From NCBI GenBank assembly GCA_002372375.1, contig DFGJ01000005.1, positions 1 through 16,329 on the forward strand: DNA of 16,329 nt, given 5' to 3'. The stretch is from Ruminococcaceae bacterium UBA3753 (GTDB taxonomy: Bacteria; Bacillota; Clostridia; Oscillospirales; Acutalibacteraceae). Of this stretch, positions 5,966 to 13,870 are shown piece by piece. The position numbers were made by a program, and so were the translations under genes. Position 1 is the stretch's first letter; each line of letters begins with the position of its first letter. The notes under the pieces were generated by a model. It did not search any database and was not told the DNA's origin. It saw only the letters and a program-made list of their open reading frames with translations.

Positions 5966-6733
5966 TTAAATTTTTTTGCTTAGTCTAAAGTATTCTTCAT
6001 ATATTTTTAATGTTTTCATCGCTCTTTCAGTGTGTGTGATTATATATTTTTGTGTTAAAAGGGATAATGTCTTCAGATTTTTATCACTTAAGCTAAAAGA
6101 AAACATGGAGCCGCATGGTGCATCTGTGATATAAGTTATCGCGTTCAGTACAGAAGTATTAGTCTTAATACATTGAGTCCTTTCGTAAAAATTTAATTCT
6201 TGAAAGCAATTTTCGCAAATAAAGCCAGATGTGTGAAAATATTGGGAGTATTCTAAAATCTTTTTGCATAACTTGCACTTATTGCAATCTAACTGGTAAC
6301 CCAATATAGAAAGTAATTTAATCTCAAAAACAGATTTAATTATTCTTTTATTAAATTTATTTTTCGTAAGAGCATAGACAGAATTTAGAACTAATCTTAA
6401 AATGTCGTTGGATTCCATATTTTCTCTGACTAAGTGTAAAACAGACTCACATATGTATTGCGCAATTATTAAAGATTCAAAACTATCCCTGATTTCCAAA
6501 AAGGTATTTTTTAAGCTGGCTTCGCGTAGCGTGTAAATACCATTCTTAGCCAAAAAAACGAACTCAGAATAATTCAAAATTTGTGTAGCAGAAAAGTTTT
6601 TGTGTTTGAAACTTTTACTGCCTTTAGCAAAAGCCCTTATAACTCCCAGGTCTCTTGTAAGTACAGTCATTAACTTATCTTTTTCAGAGTAAGAGCTTTC
6701 TTTTATAACAATACCATCTGTTTTTATAAGCAT
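5966..6733 (-). CDS. recO: DNA repair protein RecO
   Basis: RecO loads RecA together with RecR in gap repair and anneals complementary strands. The N-terminal OB-fold signature is clear: KTDGIVIKESSYSEKDKLMTV, then FAKGSKSFKHKN and FVFLAKNGIYTLREA. A helical domain follows, then a zinc-finger-like cluster CxxCxxC ... CENC typical of Gram-positive RecO, and the C-terminal helices. I place the start at ATG 6733 because family members begin two or three residues before KTDG; an in-frame ATG at 6757 adds eight residues. Neither has a convincing SD. The length (255 or 263 residues) is normal. It is transcribed alone, convergent with queF. The family is certain; only the start is open. Confidence 0.93.
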   Translation of the reverse strand: MLIKTDGIVIKESSYSEKDKLMTVLTRDLGVIRAFAKGSKSFKHKNFSATQILNYSEFVFLAKNGIYTLREASLKNTFLEIRDSFESLIIAQYICESVLHLVRENMESNDILRLVLNSVYALTKNKFNKRIIKSVFEIKLLSILGYQLDCNKCKLCKKILEYSQYFHTSGFICENCFQELNFYERTQCIKTNTSVLNAITYITDAPCGSMFSFSLSDKNLKTLSLLTQKYIITHTERAMKTLKIYEEYFRLSKKI

Positions 6734-6914
6734 AGCTTTAGTTATAAATCCAACCATGAAAATAAACTGCCACAGCGACTTTGTTGTCCCGGATTATTTA
6801 TTTTTTTTTCTATATGCAAAAAATAATACCAAATTTAACTTTAGTTTGTTTGAGATTATTAAAAAAGGTCTAATTTAGTTTTTAATCAAGATATTCTACA
6901 AAGCTCAATAACTG

Positions 6915-6920
6915 TATAAT
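6915..6920 (+). promoter_or_regulatory. -10 element upstream of the 24-codon ORF
   Basis: TATAAT at 6915-6920, with a start expected near 6927, 38 nt before the ATG at 6965. The -35 region (TATTCT at 6892-6897, 17-nt spacing) is poor. Confidence 0.35.
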
Positions 6921-6964
6921 CTTATTTTAAAACTGCAAGACGCTTCAATTCCAAAGGAAAACTT

Positions 6965-7039
6965 ATGTCATTTTGCCATTTGGAAAAGTGTACCATAGAA
7001 GTAAACGGAAGTATGCCCTCAATTAAAAAATTAGACTAA
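6965..7039 (+). CDS. Possible 24-residue small protein
   Basis: ATG at 6965 with a good SD (AGGA at 6955-6958, six nt upstream), 24 codons, stop TAA at 7037-7039 within the loop of a terminator-like hairpin. The product begins MSFCHLEKC and ends SMPSIKKLD; it has two cysteines and no hydrophobic segment. It is convergent with the downstream lipoprotein gene and shares its terminator. Promoter-like element, SD, ORF and terminator in the correct order over about 140 bp suggest a real transcription unit, but such a short frame can arise by chance and I know no homologue. Confidence 0.4.
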   Translation: MSFCHLEKCTIEVNGSMPSIKKLD

Positions 7040-7052
7040 AATGTCTATTTTT
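7025..7052. terminator. Bidirectional rho-independent terminator
   Basis: TAGAC (7032-7036) pairs with GTCTA (7043-7047), extended by AAAAA/TTTTT pairing with one bulge. T-tracts follow on both strands: five T on plus (7048-7052) and six on minus (plus 7025-7030). It would end the minus-strand lipoprotein transcript and any plus-strand transcript of the 24-codon ORF. Confidence 0.6.
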
Positions 7053-7106
7053 CGTTAATTTATTACGCACTTAGCGAGTATAATTTTAAACATATTTTCA
7101 TTAGTT

Positions 7107-8081
7107 TTAGCTCGTAACATAAAAATTTTTGTCTGGAAGTTTTCCACCTATTAATTCTGGAGAAAGTTTATTGATCTTTTTTAAAAAATTATCAACTATT
7201 TCTTTCATAGAACTTCCAGTAATATTTACTAAATTACATTTTGGTATCGTTTTTGTTAAAATTTCTTTATCGATATTTAAAGTATATTTTGCAAAACTAC
7301 TAGCTTCGTGTAGGTTCTCGTTTGCATAGTTTTGATTCTTCATATATCCTTCTATAAATTTTTTAAAATCTTTTTCACTATGTTCTATAAAATCTTTTCT
7401 TACAGCAATACAGCTGGTAGGTATGGGCATTCTGTCATCAATTTTTTCCCACATCTCCCCAAAATTAGTAATCCGAATATTTTTGAATTTATACTTATCT
7501 AAAAATTTTTCACAGTATGGTTGTGAAATTACAAAAGCTGTTCCTGTTTCATCCTCAGTATTATCTAAATCATTGTTTAAATCATATTTGTCATCTAATA
7601 TTTTAAAATCAAAATTTTCGATACCAATCTCTCCAAGAATTAATTGTACGATTGGTTTTAAATGTAATTCATTTTTTAAAATATATACCGTATTTATTTT
7701 TGACAAATTATAAGTTTTATTATTAGTAATTAAATAAATATTATTTAAAGTGTTTATAGCATAAATTTTTATATCTCCTTTAGTTTTATTGTAAAGTACA
7801 CTAGCAAGATTTACAGGCAAGAAGGCAACATCCATTTTTTTACTAGCTAAATTTGCCATGACCTCAGAATAACTACTGGAATATTCTATACTGTATTTAT
7901 GATCTGTTTTGCTTTCGTCACTTACTTTTTCTAGTCCCATTATACTAAAAACAGATGCATCTTTTGGCACAGAAATTCTTATACTTTTATCAGATGGTTC
8001 ATCTTCATTTCTCAACGCACACGAGGAAAAAATAATGACAAAAAAAATAGAACTAAAAACATGGAACAATTTTTTCATCAT
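7107..8081 (-). CDS. ABC transporter solute-binding lipoprotein (NMT1/SsuA-like)
   Basis: A 324-residue protein with a lipoprotein signal: basic start MMKK, hydrophobic core, FSSC with lipid-accepting Cys21, then an acidic linker. The body resembles periplasmic-binding-type proteins of the NMT1/ThiY/SsuA group: an early strand (RISVPKDASVF), ASKKMDVAFLPVNLASVLYN (the typical 'moved by the number of sites' loop), and near the end IPTSCIAVRKDFIEHSEKDFKKFIEGY. Such proteins capture small solutes such as thiamine precursors or sulfonates outside the membrane for an ABC importer. No permease or ATPase gene is in the window, so it is an orphan. The SD is weak (AAAGAA). Very AT-rich, Lys/Asn/Ile-rich composition. 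Fold likely, ligand unknown. Confidence 0.82.
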   Translation of the reverse strand: MMKKLFHVFSSIFFVIIFSSCALRNEDEPSDKSIRISVPKDASVFSIMGLEKVSDESKTDHKYSIEYSSSYSEVMANLASKKMDVAFLPVNLASVLYNKTKGDIKIYAINTLNNIYLITNNKTYNLSKINTVYILKNELHLKPIVQLILGEIGIENFDFKILDDKYDLNNDLDNTEDETGTAFVISQPYCEKFLDKYKFKNIRITNFGEMWEKIDDRMPIPTSCIAVRKDFIEHSEKDFKKFIEGYMKNQNYANENLHEASSFAKYTLNIDKEILTKTIPKCNLVNITGSSMKEIVDNFLKKINKLSPELIGGKLPDKNFYVTS

Positions 8082-8816
8082 TTCTTTAGTATTTGTAATT
8101 TTTTATGTAATAAACTACATGCTTTAATTTTTCACAAAACGATGCAAGCAACAATTCAGTTTTAATTTGAAACTAATTGCTTGCCACAAAACAGCTTACA
8201 CAATAGCAATTTTATAGAGATATTTGCTTATTGTAAAAAATAACGTGCTTAAAATGATATCAACCAAGATTCGCAGAAAAAATATATAACGGGACAACAT
8301 AATCAAAAGATACAGAACTGATAAGTTAAGGAAATAAAAATAAACATAACATAGAAAACATCCCCAGTTTACTATCTAAAAATTGCCTATCTAAACCTTA
8401 ATTCAACGAATTTATTTTGTATAATTTGTCAAAAATCGGCAAACTGCAGCAAAAACACGGCACCTCATGCGCTAATTGTAGATAACTTTTCTGAGCTAAA
8501 AGTACTTAAAGTTAACACAAAAACTTTTTTGCGCTGTAGTAACTGAAAACACTTACGTGCGGAAAAAGACCTCTACTAAGATGTTCAACACATAAACACT
8601 ACCATAATTATAACACTCTCGAATTAATATTGAATTCAGAATAACCCACCGACCAGCAACAGCGAGCGCCCTTAGTCGGCGGATTAAATTAGGTTTACAA
8701 AAAGCAAAATACTTCATGCAGAAACTAAAAGAGTAATCACAAACTAGCATAAAAGGTCAAGCTTTTTCCTCTGGTTTTCGTCTATACATAACTAAGCAAC
8801 TTTTTAACTAACATTA
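8082..8816. other. 735-bp gene-free gap
   Basis: The plus strand is strongly A/C-rich (3 G, 14 C at 8341-8400). No frame has an SD and recognisable content; the longest (minus, 8553-8750) has no motif. A weak plus-strand hairpin, AAAGTT (8508-8513) with AACTTT (8522-8527), runs into six T. TTACTAAGTAA (8814-8824) overlaps the leuS stop. Probably eroded DNA. Confidence 0.45.
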
Positions 8817-11195
8817 CTAAGTAATAACCAAGTTTATAATCTTATTCTTTACATAGATGTGTCTCAACAACTCTTTTCCATCTAAAAACTTTCTCACTTT
8901 GGGAAGGTTTAAAGCTACGCTCAAAACTTCACTTTCTGGCAAATTTATAGCACAAACGAAGTTATCACGGACTTTTCCATTAATTTGAACAACCATCGTA
9001 ACTTTATCTTCCGAAGAATCCAACAATTTGTACTCTGGCCAATTTTCCTCGCAAATCATTCCGTTACCTAAACGATTCCTTTCCCATACTTCCTCTGTTA
9101 CATGTGGAGCGAATGGATTTAAAAGTACAGAAAAAAGTTTTAATTCTTCGCTAGTAATGTAGCCTTTTTCATATATTAAATTTATCAAAGTCATAAGAGA
9201 TGCGATAGCTGTATTAAACTTTAAGTTCAGTACATCGTTTGTTACCTTTTTTACAGTTTCGTTAAACTCTTTTTGCAAAGATTCTTCGCTGGAATTGTTA
9301 TTTAAAATATCCTGCAAACCCCAGTATCTTTCAAGAAATCTTCTGCATCCTTTTATGCTATTTGTGTTCCACGGCGCTGCTTTTTCAAAATCACCAACAA
9401 ACATTTCGTAAAGTCTTAAAGTATCTGCACCGTACTCTGAGACTACATCATCCGGGTTCACTACATTTCCTCTAGATTTACTCATCTTTTCATTATTTTC
9501 TCCCAAAATAACACCGTGCGTTGTCCTTTTGGCATACGGCTCAGGAGTATTCACAACACCTATATCGTAGAGAAATTTATGCCAAAATCTAGAGTACAAA
9601 AGATGTAAAGTTGTGTGCTCCATACCGCCGTTATACCAATCAACTGGCATCCAATAATCTATCATTTTCCTGGAAGCTAACTCTTTATCGTTATTAGGAT
9701 CTAAATACCGCAAGTAATACCACGAAGACCCTGCCCACTGTGGCATGGTGTCAGTTTCTCTTTTGGCATCTTTGCCACATTTAGGGCACTTAACGTTTAC
9801 CCAATTCTGTATACCTTCAAGTGGAGACTCACCATTCGGGCCAGGTGCGTATTTATCAACGTCAGGTAGCCTTAACGGAAGATCACTCTCTTCTAGTGGC
9901 ACATAACCACATTTTGAGCAGATAACTATTGGTATAGGCTCTCCCCAGTATCGTTGTCTTGAAAATACCCAATCTCGCAGTTTATAATTTATTTTTTTTC
10001 TTCCTATTTCTTTCTCTTCGATGTAAGAAATAATTTTTTCTTTTCCGGCGTCAATAGAAAGCCCATCTAAAATTCCAGAATTTATGAGAACATTTTTCTC
10101 TTCATTAATAACAGGCTTAATACTGATATTAAACTTTAACGCAAACGCTTTATCTCTTTCATCATGTGCAGGAACAGCCATAATGGCACCGGAAGCATAT
10201 CCAGGTAAAACATAATCAGCGATAAATATCGGCATAGAATCTCCGGTTAATGGATTAACAGCAGAAACTCCTTCTATCCTTATACCTGTTTTTTCGCGAG
10301 ATAAATCCGTACGAGCCAAATCGGATTTTTTTGCAGTCGTGGCTATGTAATTTTTTATCTCTTCAGCGTTCTTTACAGAGCCCTTTAGCCATGACCCCAC
10401 CATCTGATGTTCAGGTGCCAAAACCAAAAAAGTAGCACCATATATTGTTTCTGGTCTACTTGTATAAACAACCACACTATCGCCAGTAGATGTTTTAAAA
10501 CTTATCTCTGCACCACTGGATCTACCTATCCAATTTATCTGCTGTTGTTTTACCCGTTCAGGGTAATCAACGGTCTCCAAATCATCAATTAGTCTTTGTG
10601 CATACGCAGTTATTCTTAACATCCACTGCGACTTGACTTTTCTAATGACTTCACCAGAGCATCTTTCGCAAACACCGTTGACTACCTCTTCGTTAGCAAG
10701 TACCACTTTACACGAAGTACAAAAATTAACATTGCTTTCCTTCTTGTACGCTAATCCCCGTTCAAAAAGTTTTAAAAAAATCCACTGTGTCCACTTGTAA
10801 TAGCTCGGATCTGTTGTATTTACCTCTCTGTCCCAGTCAAAGGAAATTCCCAAAGATTTAACCTGTTTTTTAAAGTTCCTTATATTCTCATCAGTTACAT
10901 CTTTCGGGTGACGTTTAGTTTTTATTGCATAGTTTTCAGTTGGTAGACCAAACGCATCCCACCCAAAAGGATATAAGACATTATACCCTTGCATACGCTT
11001 CATTCTAGAAACAATATCCAGTGCAGTGTAAGGCCTTGGATGACCAACGTGCAAACCCTGCCCCGAAGGATAAGGGAACTCCACAAGTGCATAGAACTTC
11101 TTTTTTTTAGCGTCGGGTTCTGTTTTAAAAGTTTTTTCGTCGTCCCATATTTTTTGCCACTTTTTCTCCACCGACCTATGATCGTAGCCTGTCAT
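8817..11195 (-). CDS. leuS: Leucyl-tRNA synthetase
   Basis: Charges tRNA-Leu with leucine and hydrolyses mischarged products. The 792 residues carry every expected block: HVGH (49-52, HIGH motif), a zinc-ribbon-like pair CTSC/CERC (159-179), the CP1 editing domain with TSRPETIYG (about 245-253) and AHDERD (343-348) holding the editing aspartate, a second CxxC pair at CSKCG and CPKCG (426-473), the WAGSSWYYLRY block, KMSKS (570-574), the anticodon-binding domain (MTLINLIYEKG, NPFAPHVTEEVW) and the C-terminal QINGKVR domain. The start is ATG 11195, whose A, T and G overlap the yqeK stop (ATGA). SD candidates AGGA and GGGAGG lie within the yqeK end. It is co-transcribed and translationally coupled with yqeK. 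No T-box leader is visible. Intact and slightly short for the family. Confidence 0.98.
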   Translation of the reverse strand: MTGYDHRSVEKKWQKIWDDEKTFKTEPDAKKKKFYALVEFPYPSGQGLHVGHPRPYTALDIVSRMKRMQGYNVLYPFGWDAFGLPTENYAIKTKRHPKDVTDENIRNFKKQVKSLGISFDWDREVNTTDPSYYKWTQWIFLKLFERGLAYKKESNVNFCTSCKVVLANEEVVNGVCERCSGEVIRKVKSQWMLRITAYAQRLIDDLETVDYPERVKQQQINWIGRSSGAEISFKTSTGDSVVVYTSRPETIYGATFLVLAPEHQMVGSWLKGSVKNAEEIKNYIATTAKKSDLARTDLSREKTGIRIEGVSAVNPLTGDSMPIFIADYVLPGYASGAIMAVPAHDERDKAFALKFNISIKPVINEEKNVLINSGILDGLSIDAGKEKIISYIEEKEIGRKKINYKLRDWVFSRQRYWGEPIPIVICSKCGYVPLEESDLPLRLPDVDKYAPGPNGESPLEGIQNWVNVKCPKCGKDAKRETDTMPQWAGSSWYYLRYLDPNNDKELASRKMIDYWMPVDWYNGGMEHTTLHLLYSRFWHKFLYDIGVVNTPEPYAKRTTHGVILGENNEKMSKSRGNVVNPDDVVSEYGADTLRLYEMFVGDFEKAAPWNTNSIKGCRRFLERYWGLQDILNNNSSEESLQKEFNETVKKVTNDVLNLKFNTAIASLMTLINLIYEKGYITSEELKLFSVLLNPFAPHVTEEVWERNRLGNGMICEENWPEYKLLDSSEDKVTMVVQINGKVRDNFVCAINLPESEVLSVALNLPKVRKFLDGKELLRHIYVKNKIINLVIT

Positions 11196-11776
11196 TTTCC
11201 TGAATCCTCCCTTAAATTAATTAAATAGTAGTTATAAGCTTTAACGCTCTCTAGAGATACGGGGCTTTCCTTGCTTATTAGAACCGTTATAGAGTAACTA
11301 AGCTCATGAAGGACCCCTTCATCTAGATTTTTATACGCAATATCCCTCGCTAGCTTGACTCCGGAAAATTCCAAGAATCTATCTTCAGATATAAAATCCG
11401 CTAAAAAAATTATTTTTTCTAAATATCCCATATTCTCTCTACCAGTCGTATGGTACCTAATAGCATTCAAAATATCTTTGTCCAATATGTTAAGTTCGTC
11501 TTTTATATAAAGAGGTGCACTTATTGCATGCCAGAGCTTTTTGGTTTTAAGTTCTATCTTGTTAAGATTTACATTGTGCCTTTTAAAAAGTTCCATATGC
11601 TCTTCTTCAGTAAATTCTTTTGTAATATCGTGCAAAAGGCCCGCTAGCTCCGCTTTACTAGCATCTCTTTTATAATGATTCGCTAAACTCTTGGCCTCTT
11701 TAGCTACACATAACGAGTGGTTATAGCGTTTACTACCCACCTTAGACCTTAAAAGCTTTTTAATTTTTTCTAACAT
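11192..11776 (-). CDS. yqeK: HD-domain Ap4A hydrolase YqeK
   Basis: YqeK-type HD proteins split diadenosine tetraphosphate symmetrically into two ADP using bound metal. The 194 residues show the family's metal and catalytic pattern: RYNHS (His20), LLHDITKE (His49-Asp50), LWHAISAP (His83), IRYHTTG (His109) and FLADFISEDR (Asp127). The start is ATG 11776, with AGGGG about 11 nt upstream. The stop overlaps the leuS ATG by 4 bp. In many Firmicutes yqeK follows nadD and precedes rsfS; neither is visible here, so the usual cluster has been broken. A promoter with a perfect -10 at 11928-11956 leaves a leader of about 145 nt with no riboswitch I recognise. Confidence 0.93.
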   Translation of the reverse strand: MLEKIKKLLRSKVGSKRYNHSLCVAKEAKSLANHYKRDASKAELAGLLHDITKEFTEEEHMELFKRHNVNLNKIELKTKKLWHAISAPLYIKDELNILDKDILNAIRYHTTGRENMGYLEKIIFLADFISEDRFLEFSGVKLARDIAYKNLDEGVLHELSYSITVLISKESPVSLESVKAYNYYLINLREDSGK

Positions 11777-11927
11777 AAACGTAACAACCCCTACTTTTTA
11801 ACGTCAAGAAAACAGCTACAAGCGGCAACTTTTATCGAAGAGCAAAAAGCCATTCACTAAACCATCGACAACACCGCACACAAAAAAACAATAGCCCTAA
11901 CAGTGAACCTCTAGTTGAACTACTGAA

Positions 11928-11956
11928 ATTATATATAAACTAAATTTCTTAGTAAA
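11928..11956 (-). promoter_or_regulatory. Promoter of yqeK-leuS
   Basis: On the minus strand the -35 is TTTACT (plus 11951-11956), the spacer 17 nt and the -10 a perfect TATAAT (plus 11928-11933). Predicted start near 11921. Confidence 0.6.
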
Positions 11957-12384
11957 GGTAATCGTTCATTAGAATGATAAAATTTTCAGAAAATAAATTC
12001 CACAATTCTTACCTCATTTTATGTTAATTTTACTGAAATTGCTTTCATTTTTACTATATGTTCTTTAGAAAGCAGATATCGAGACTGTAAGACTAATTGA
12101 CCGGTGTATTACATAACGTTTACTCTGACAAATACTTCGTTGCTGTAAAACTCAGATCAGGTAGAGATTTCACTAACGCCACAATAAACAAATGTCTAAA
12201 TTTTTTTACACTTAGTTCCATTTTGCATTGGCAATATTTTTTAATGTATGTTTATACTTATTTGAGTTTTTTACACAAACATTTTAGCAGAAAAATTTAT
12301 GTTAAATATTTATCAAATAACTTGGTGTTAGGGCTTGTAACACAAAGTTATAGTGTAGCGTATTATGCAACATAGCGTTAAAAA
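11957..12384. other. Intergenic region between yqeK and the Cys-rich peptide gene
   Basis: AT-rich, with no supported gene. A plus-strand frame at 12097-12375 opens with TTG, has no SD and no family features, and is not annotated. TTGGCA (12228-12233) and TATACT (12253-12258) are promoter-like but 19 nt apart. Confidence 0.4.
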
Positions 12385-12400
12385 AAGGAGGTAACTGGAT

Positions 12401-12511
12401 ATGTGTAATAATTTCTTAGGTAACAACAACTGTTCATGGGTTGTAATCCTGATCCTTTTGTTGTGCTGCTGCGGTAATAACGACAATTCTGGAAATGGTT
12501 GCTGCAATTAG
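12401..12511 (+). CDS. 36-residue Cys/Asn-rich single-span membrane peptide
   Basis: ATG at 12401 with a near-perfect SD AAGGAGG (12385-12391), nine nt upstream. The 36 residues comprise an Asn/Cys N-terminus (MCNN, NNNCSW), a hydrophobic segment WVVILILLL, then CCCGNN and a terminal GCCN. The arrangement (short polar head, one membrane span, Cys-cluster tail) resembles the small hydrophobic Cys/Gly-rich peptides common in Clostridia and, loosely, the YjcZ-type small proteins of Bacillus; their function is largely unknown. Six of 36 residues are Cys, which could bind metal or form disulfides. It is a lone gene, divergent from yqeK, with a possible weak terminator downstream. The strong SD and non-random composition make it very probably real. 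Confidence 0.75.
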   Translation: MCNNFLGNNNCSWVVILILLLCCCGNNDNSGNGCCN

Positions 12512-12531
12512 TATAACGTTATAATAAACCA

Positions 12532-12556
12532 GTAAGGAGTAAAGATTTTACTTTAC
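12532..12556 (+). terminator. Possible weak terminator of the Cys-rich peptide gene
   Basis: AGTAAA (12538-12543) pairs with TTTACT (12547-12552), extended by GTAA/TTAC past a GG bulge. The following sequence is only moderately T-rich (TTCTCTCGTGTTTTT). Just before it, TATAACGTTATA (12512-12523) is a perfect 12-bp palindrome beside the stop codon. Confidence 0.35.
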
Positions 12557-13005
12557 TTCTCTCGTGTTTTTAGAGATAAGTATAACATCGTATTTTATTA
12601 TTTTTATAGAGCAACAAATGCTGCCTGATATCAAAAAAATAACCACGCTTTTTATTTCAATAACGAAACCAAAGTTTTAGTTAGTTGAATCTTCAGAAAA
12701 TTTAGAATTCTGGGATTATTTTTTGACAGTTATAAAAATGAATATGTCAGGCAAAATTACGCCTCTTGAACAGAAGAAATGAAATGTTGATAATGCTCTC
12801 AACTTTTTTATAGTCCTAATTGATAGTGCTTTTCTTCATTTTTAGCATTTTGTGTTTTAACACACCTACCCGATTTTTGTACTGTCTTTTTTTATAAATT
12901 TCCTCCGACAATCATCTTTTTTAACAAATTTACTGCCTAGCGCAAGTGGTAACGAAACCTCAGTAAATGTTCTAGTCGTTAAGATCTGAGCGTTAACGAT
13001 AATAC
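12557..13005. other. Gene-free gap downstream of the glycosyltransferase
   Basis: No supported gene. I looked here for rsfS on the minus strand, since it often lies near yqeK/leuS, and saw no match in any frame. A GGAGG on the minus strand (plus 12902-12906) has no ATG, GTG or TTG at a useful distance. CGTTAA/TTAACG arms at 12977-12998 form a small inverted repeat without a T-tract. Confidence 0.4.
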
Positions 13006-13779
13006 TTATTTATCATTTTTCCACTTAAGCAGGTACTTTACCAATGAAATTAGATGTATCAAAAAAAATTTCAAACTTTTTGCACTTTCTCTATGCCAAG
13101 CATGAACTGCAGTAGACTCTGGTAGAAACATTATTTTTCCATATTTTCTGGCTCTTCTAGATAGATCTGCATCCTCAAGGTACATAAAAAAACGTTCATC
13201 AAAGCCATTTAATTTTTTGAAAATTTCACTTCTTATCATCATGAAACAACCAGTACAAAATTCTATACCAAACGGAGAAATAGCCTTAGACTCTTGTTTT
13301 AACATGGTGTACTCATTTCGAATATGTGAAAAATACTTGCTGAATTTCTCCAACTTTCCTGCGACCACATATTTAAATTTGGGATTTTTTTTCGGCAAAA
13401 ACTGATTGTTCCCATTTGGAGAAATAATCTTAGGCGTCACCATGACTGCTTTGTTATCGATTTCTAAATAATTAACTAATTCTTTTATAACGTTGGTTTT
13501 AATTATTATATCTGGGTTAAGAATCAGGTGATACTCTGATTTTATTTTGTTCAGAACCAAATTGTGAGCTTTGCCAAAACCAAGATTACATTCGGCAACT
13601 ATCAAGTTGACCATAGGGAACCTTTCGGAAACTCTTTTGACAGTTTCGTCTGTCGAATTATTGTCAACAACAAACACTTCAAAATCAAGATCACTAGTAA
13701 ATTTATAAATGCTATATAATAACGTTAAAATTTCTTCTTGATTATTTCGTGTTACAATACAAATAGAAAGCTTATTCAA
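13006..13779 (-). CDS. GT2-family glycosyltransferase (rhamnosyltransferase-like)
   Basis: Transfers a sugar from a nucleotide donor, most likely to a cell-surface polysaccharide on the cytoplasmic face of the membrane. The 257 residues show the GT-A fold in order: an N-terminal strand (SICIVTRNN), VVDNNSTDET (37-46) for nucleotide binding, ECNLGFGKAHN, NPDI (88-91) as the metal-binding DXD equivalent, CTGCFMMIRSEIFKKLNGFDERFF and the catalytic LEDADLSRRAR (201-211). These blocks are typical of WbbL-like rhamnosyltransferases, but the donor sugar cannot be assigned. The start is TTG 13779, supported by GGAG six nt upstream. It lies 91 bp downstream of the LCP gene with a possible terminator between, so whether they are one operon is unclear. 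Both fit wall-glycopolymer assembly. Confidence 0.9.
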   Translation of the reverse strand: MNKLSICIVTRNNQEEILTLLYSIYKFTSDLDFEVFVVDNNSTDETVKRVSERFPMVNLIVAECNLGFGKAHNLVLNKIKSEYHLILNPDIIIKTNVIKELVNYLEIDNKAVMVTPKIISPNGNNQFLPKKNPKFKYVVAGKLEKFSKYFSHIRNEYTMLKQESKAISPFGIEFCTGCFMMIRSEIFKKLNGFDERFFMYLEDADLSRRARKYGKIMFLPESTAVHAWHRESAKSLKFFLIHLISLVKYLLKWKNDK

Positions 13780-13830
13780 CTTGATCTCCGAACAAAATTT
13801 TAAAAAATTCAGGTATCTCTACAAACGTAT

Positions 13831-13866
13831 AAAAATTAAAAGCATTACTCGCTATAACATACGAGT
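13831..13866 (-). terminator. Possible terminator between the LCP and GT2 genes
   Basis: On the minus strand, just after the LCP stop, ACTCG and CGAGT (arms at plus 13862-13866 and 13847-13851) form a 5-bp stem followed by AATGCTTTTAATTTTTA. The stem is short, so partial read-through into the GT2 gene is likely. Confidence 0.35.
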
Positions 13867-13870
13867 CTAA

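Noticed and set aside
5966..8150. dif/XerCD recombination site at the skew switch
   Set aside because: Some strings resemble one arm (TTATGT...), but no 28-bp site with both arms was seen.
8553..8750. 65-codon minus-strand frame
   Set aside because: No SD or family features; likely chance.
11777..11927. T-box leader for yqeK-leuS
   Set aside because: No AGGGTGGNACCGCG-like antiterminator sequence and no terminator in the leader.
12097..12375. 92-codon plus-strand frame
   Set aside because: TTG start, no SD, no recognisable motif, composition of AT-rich non-coding DNA.
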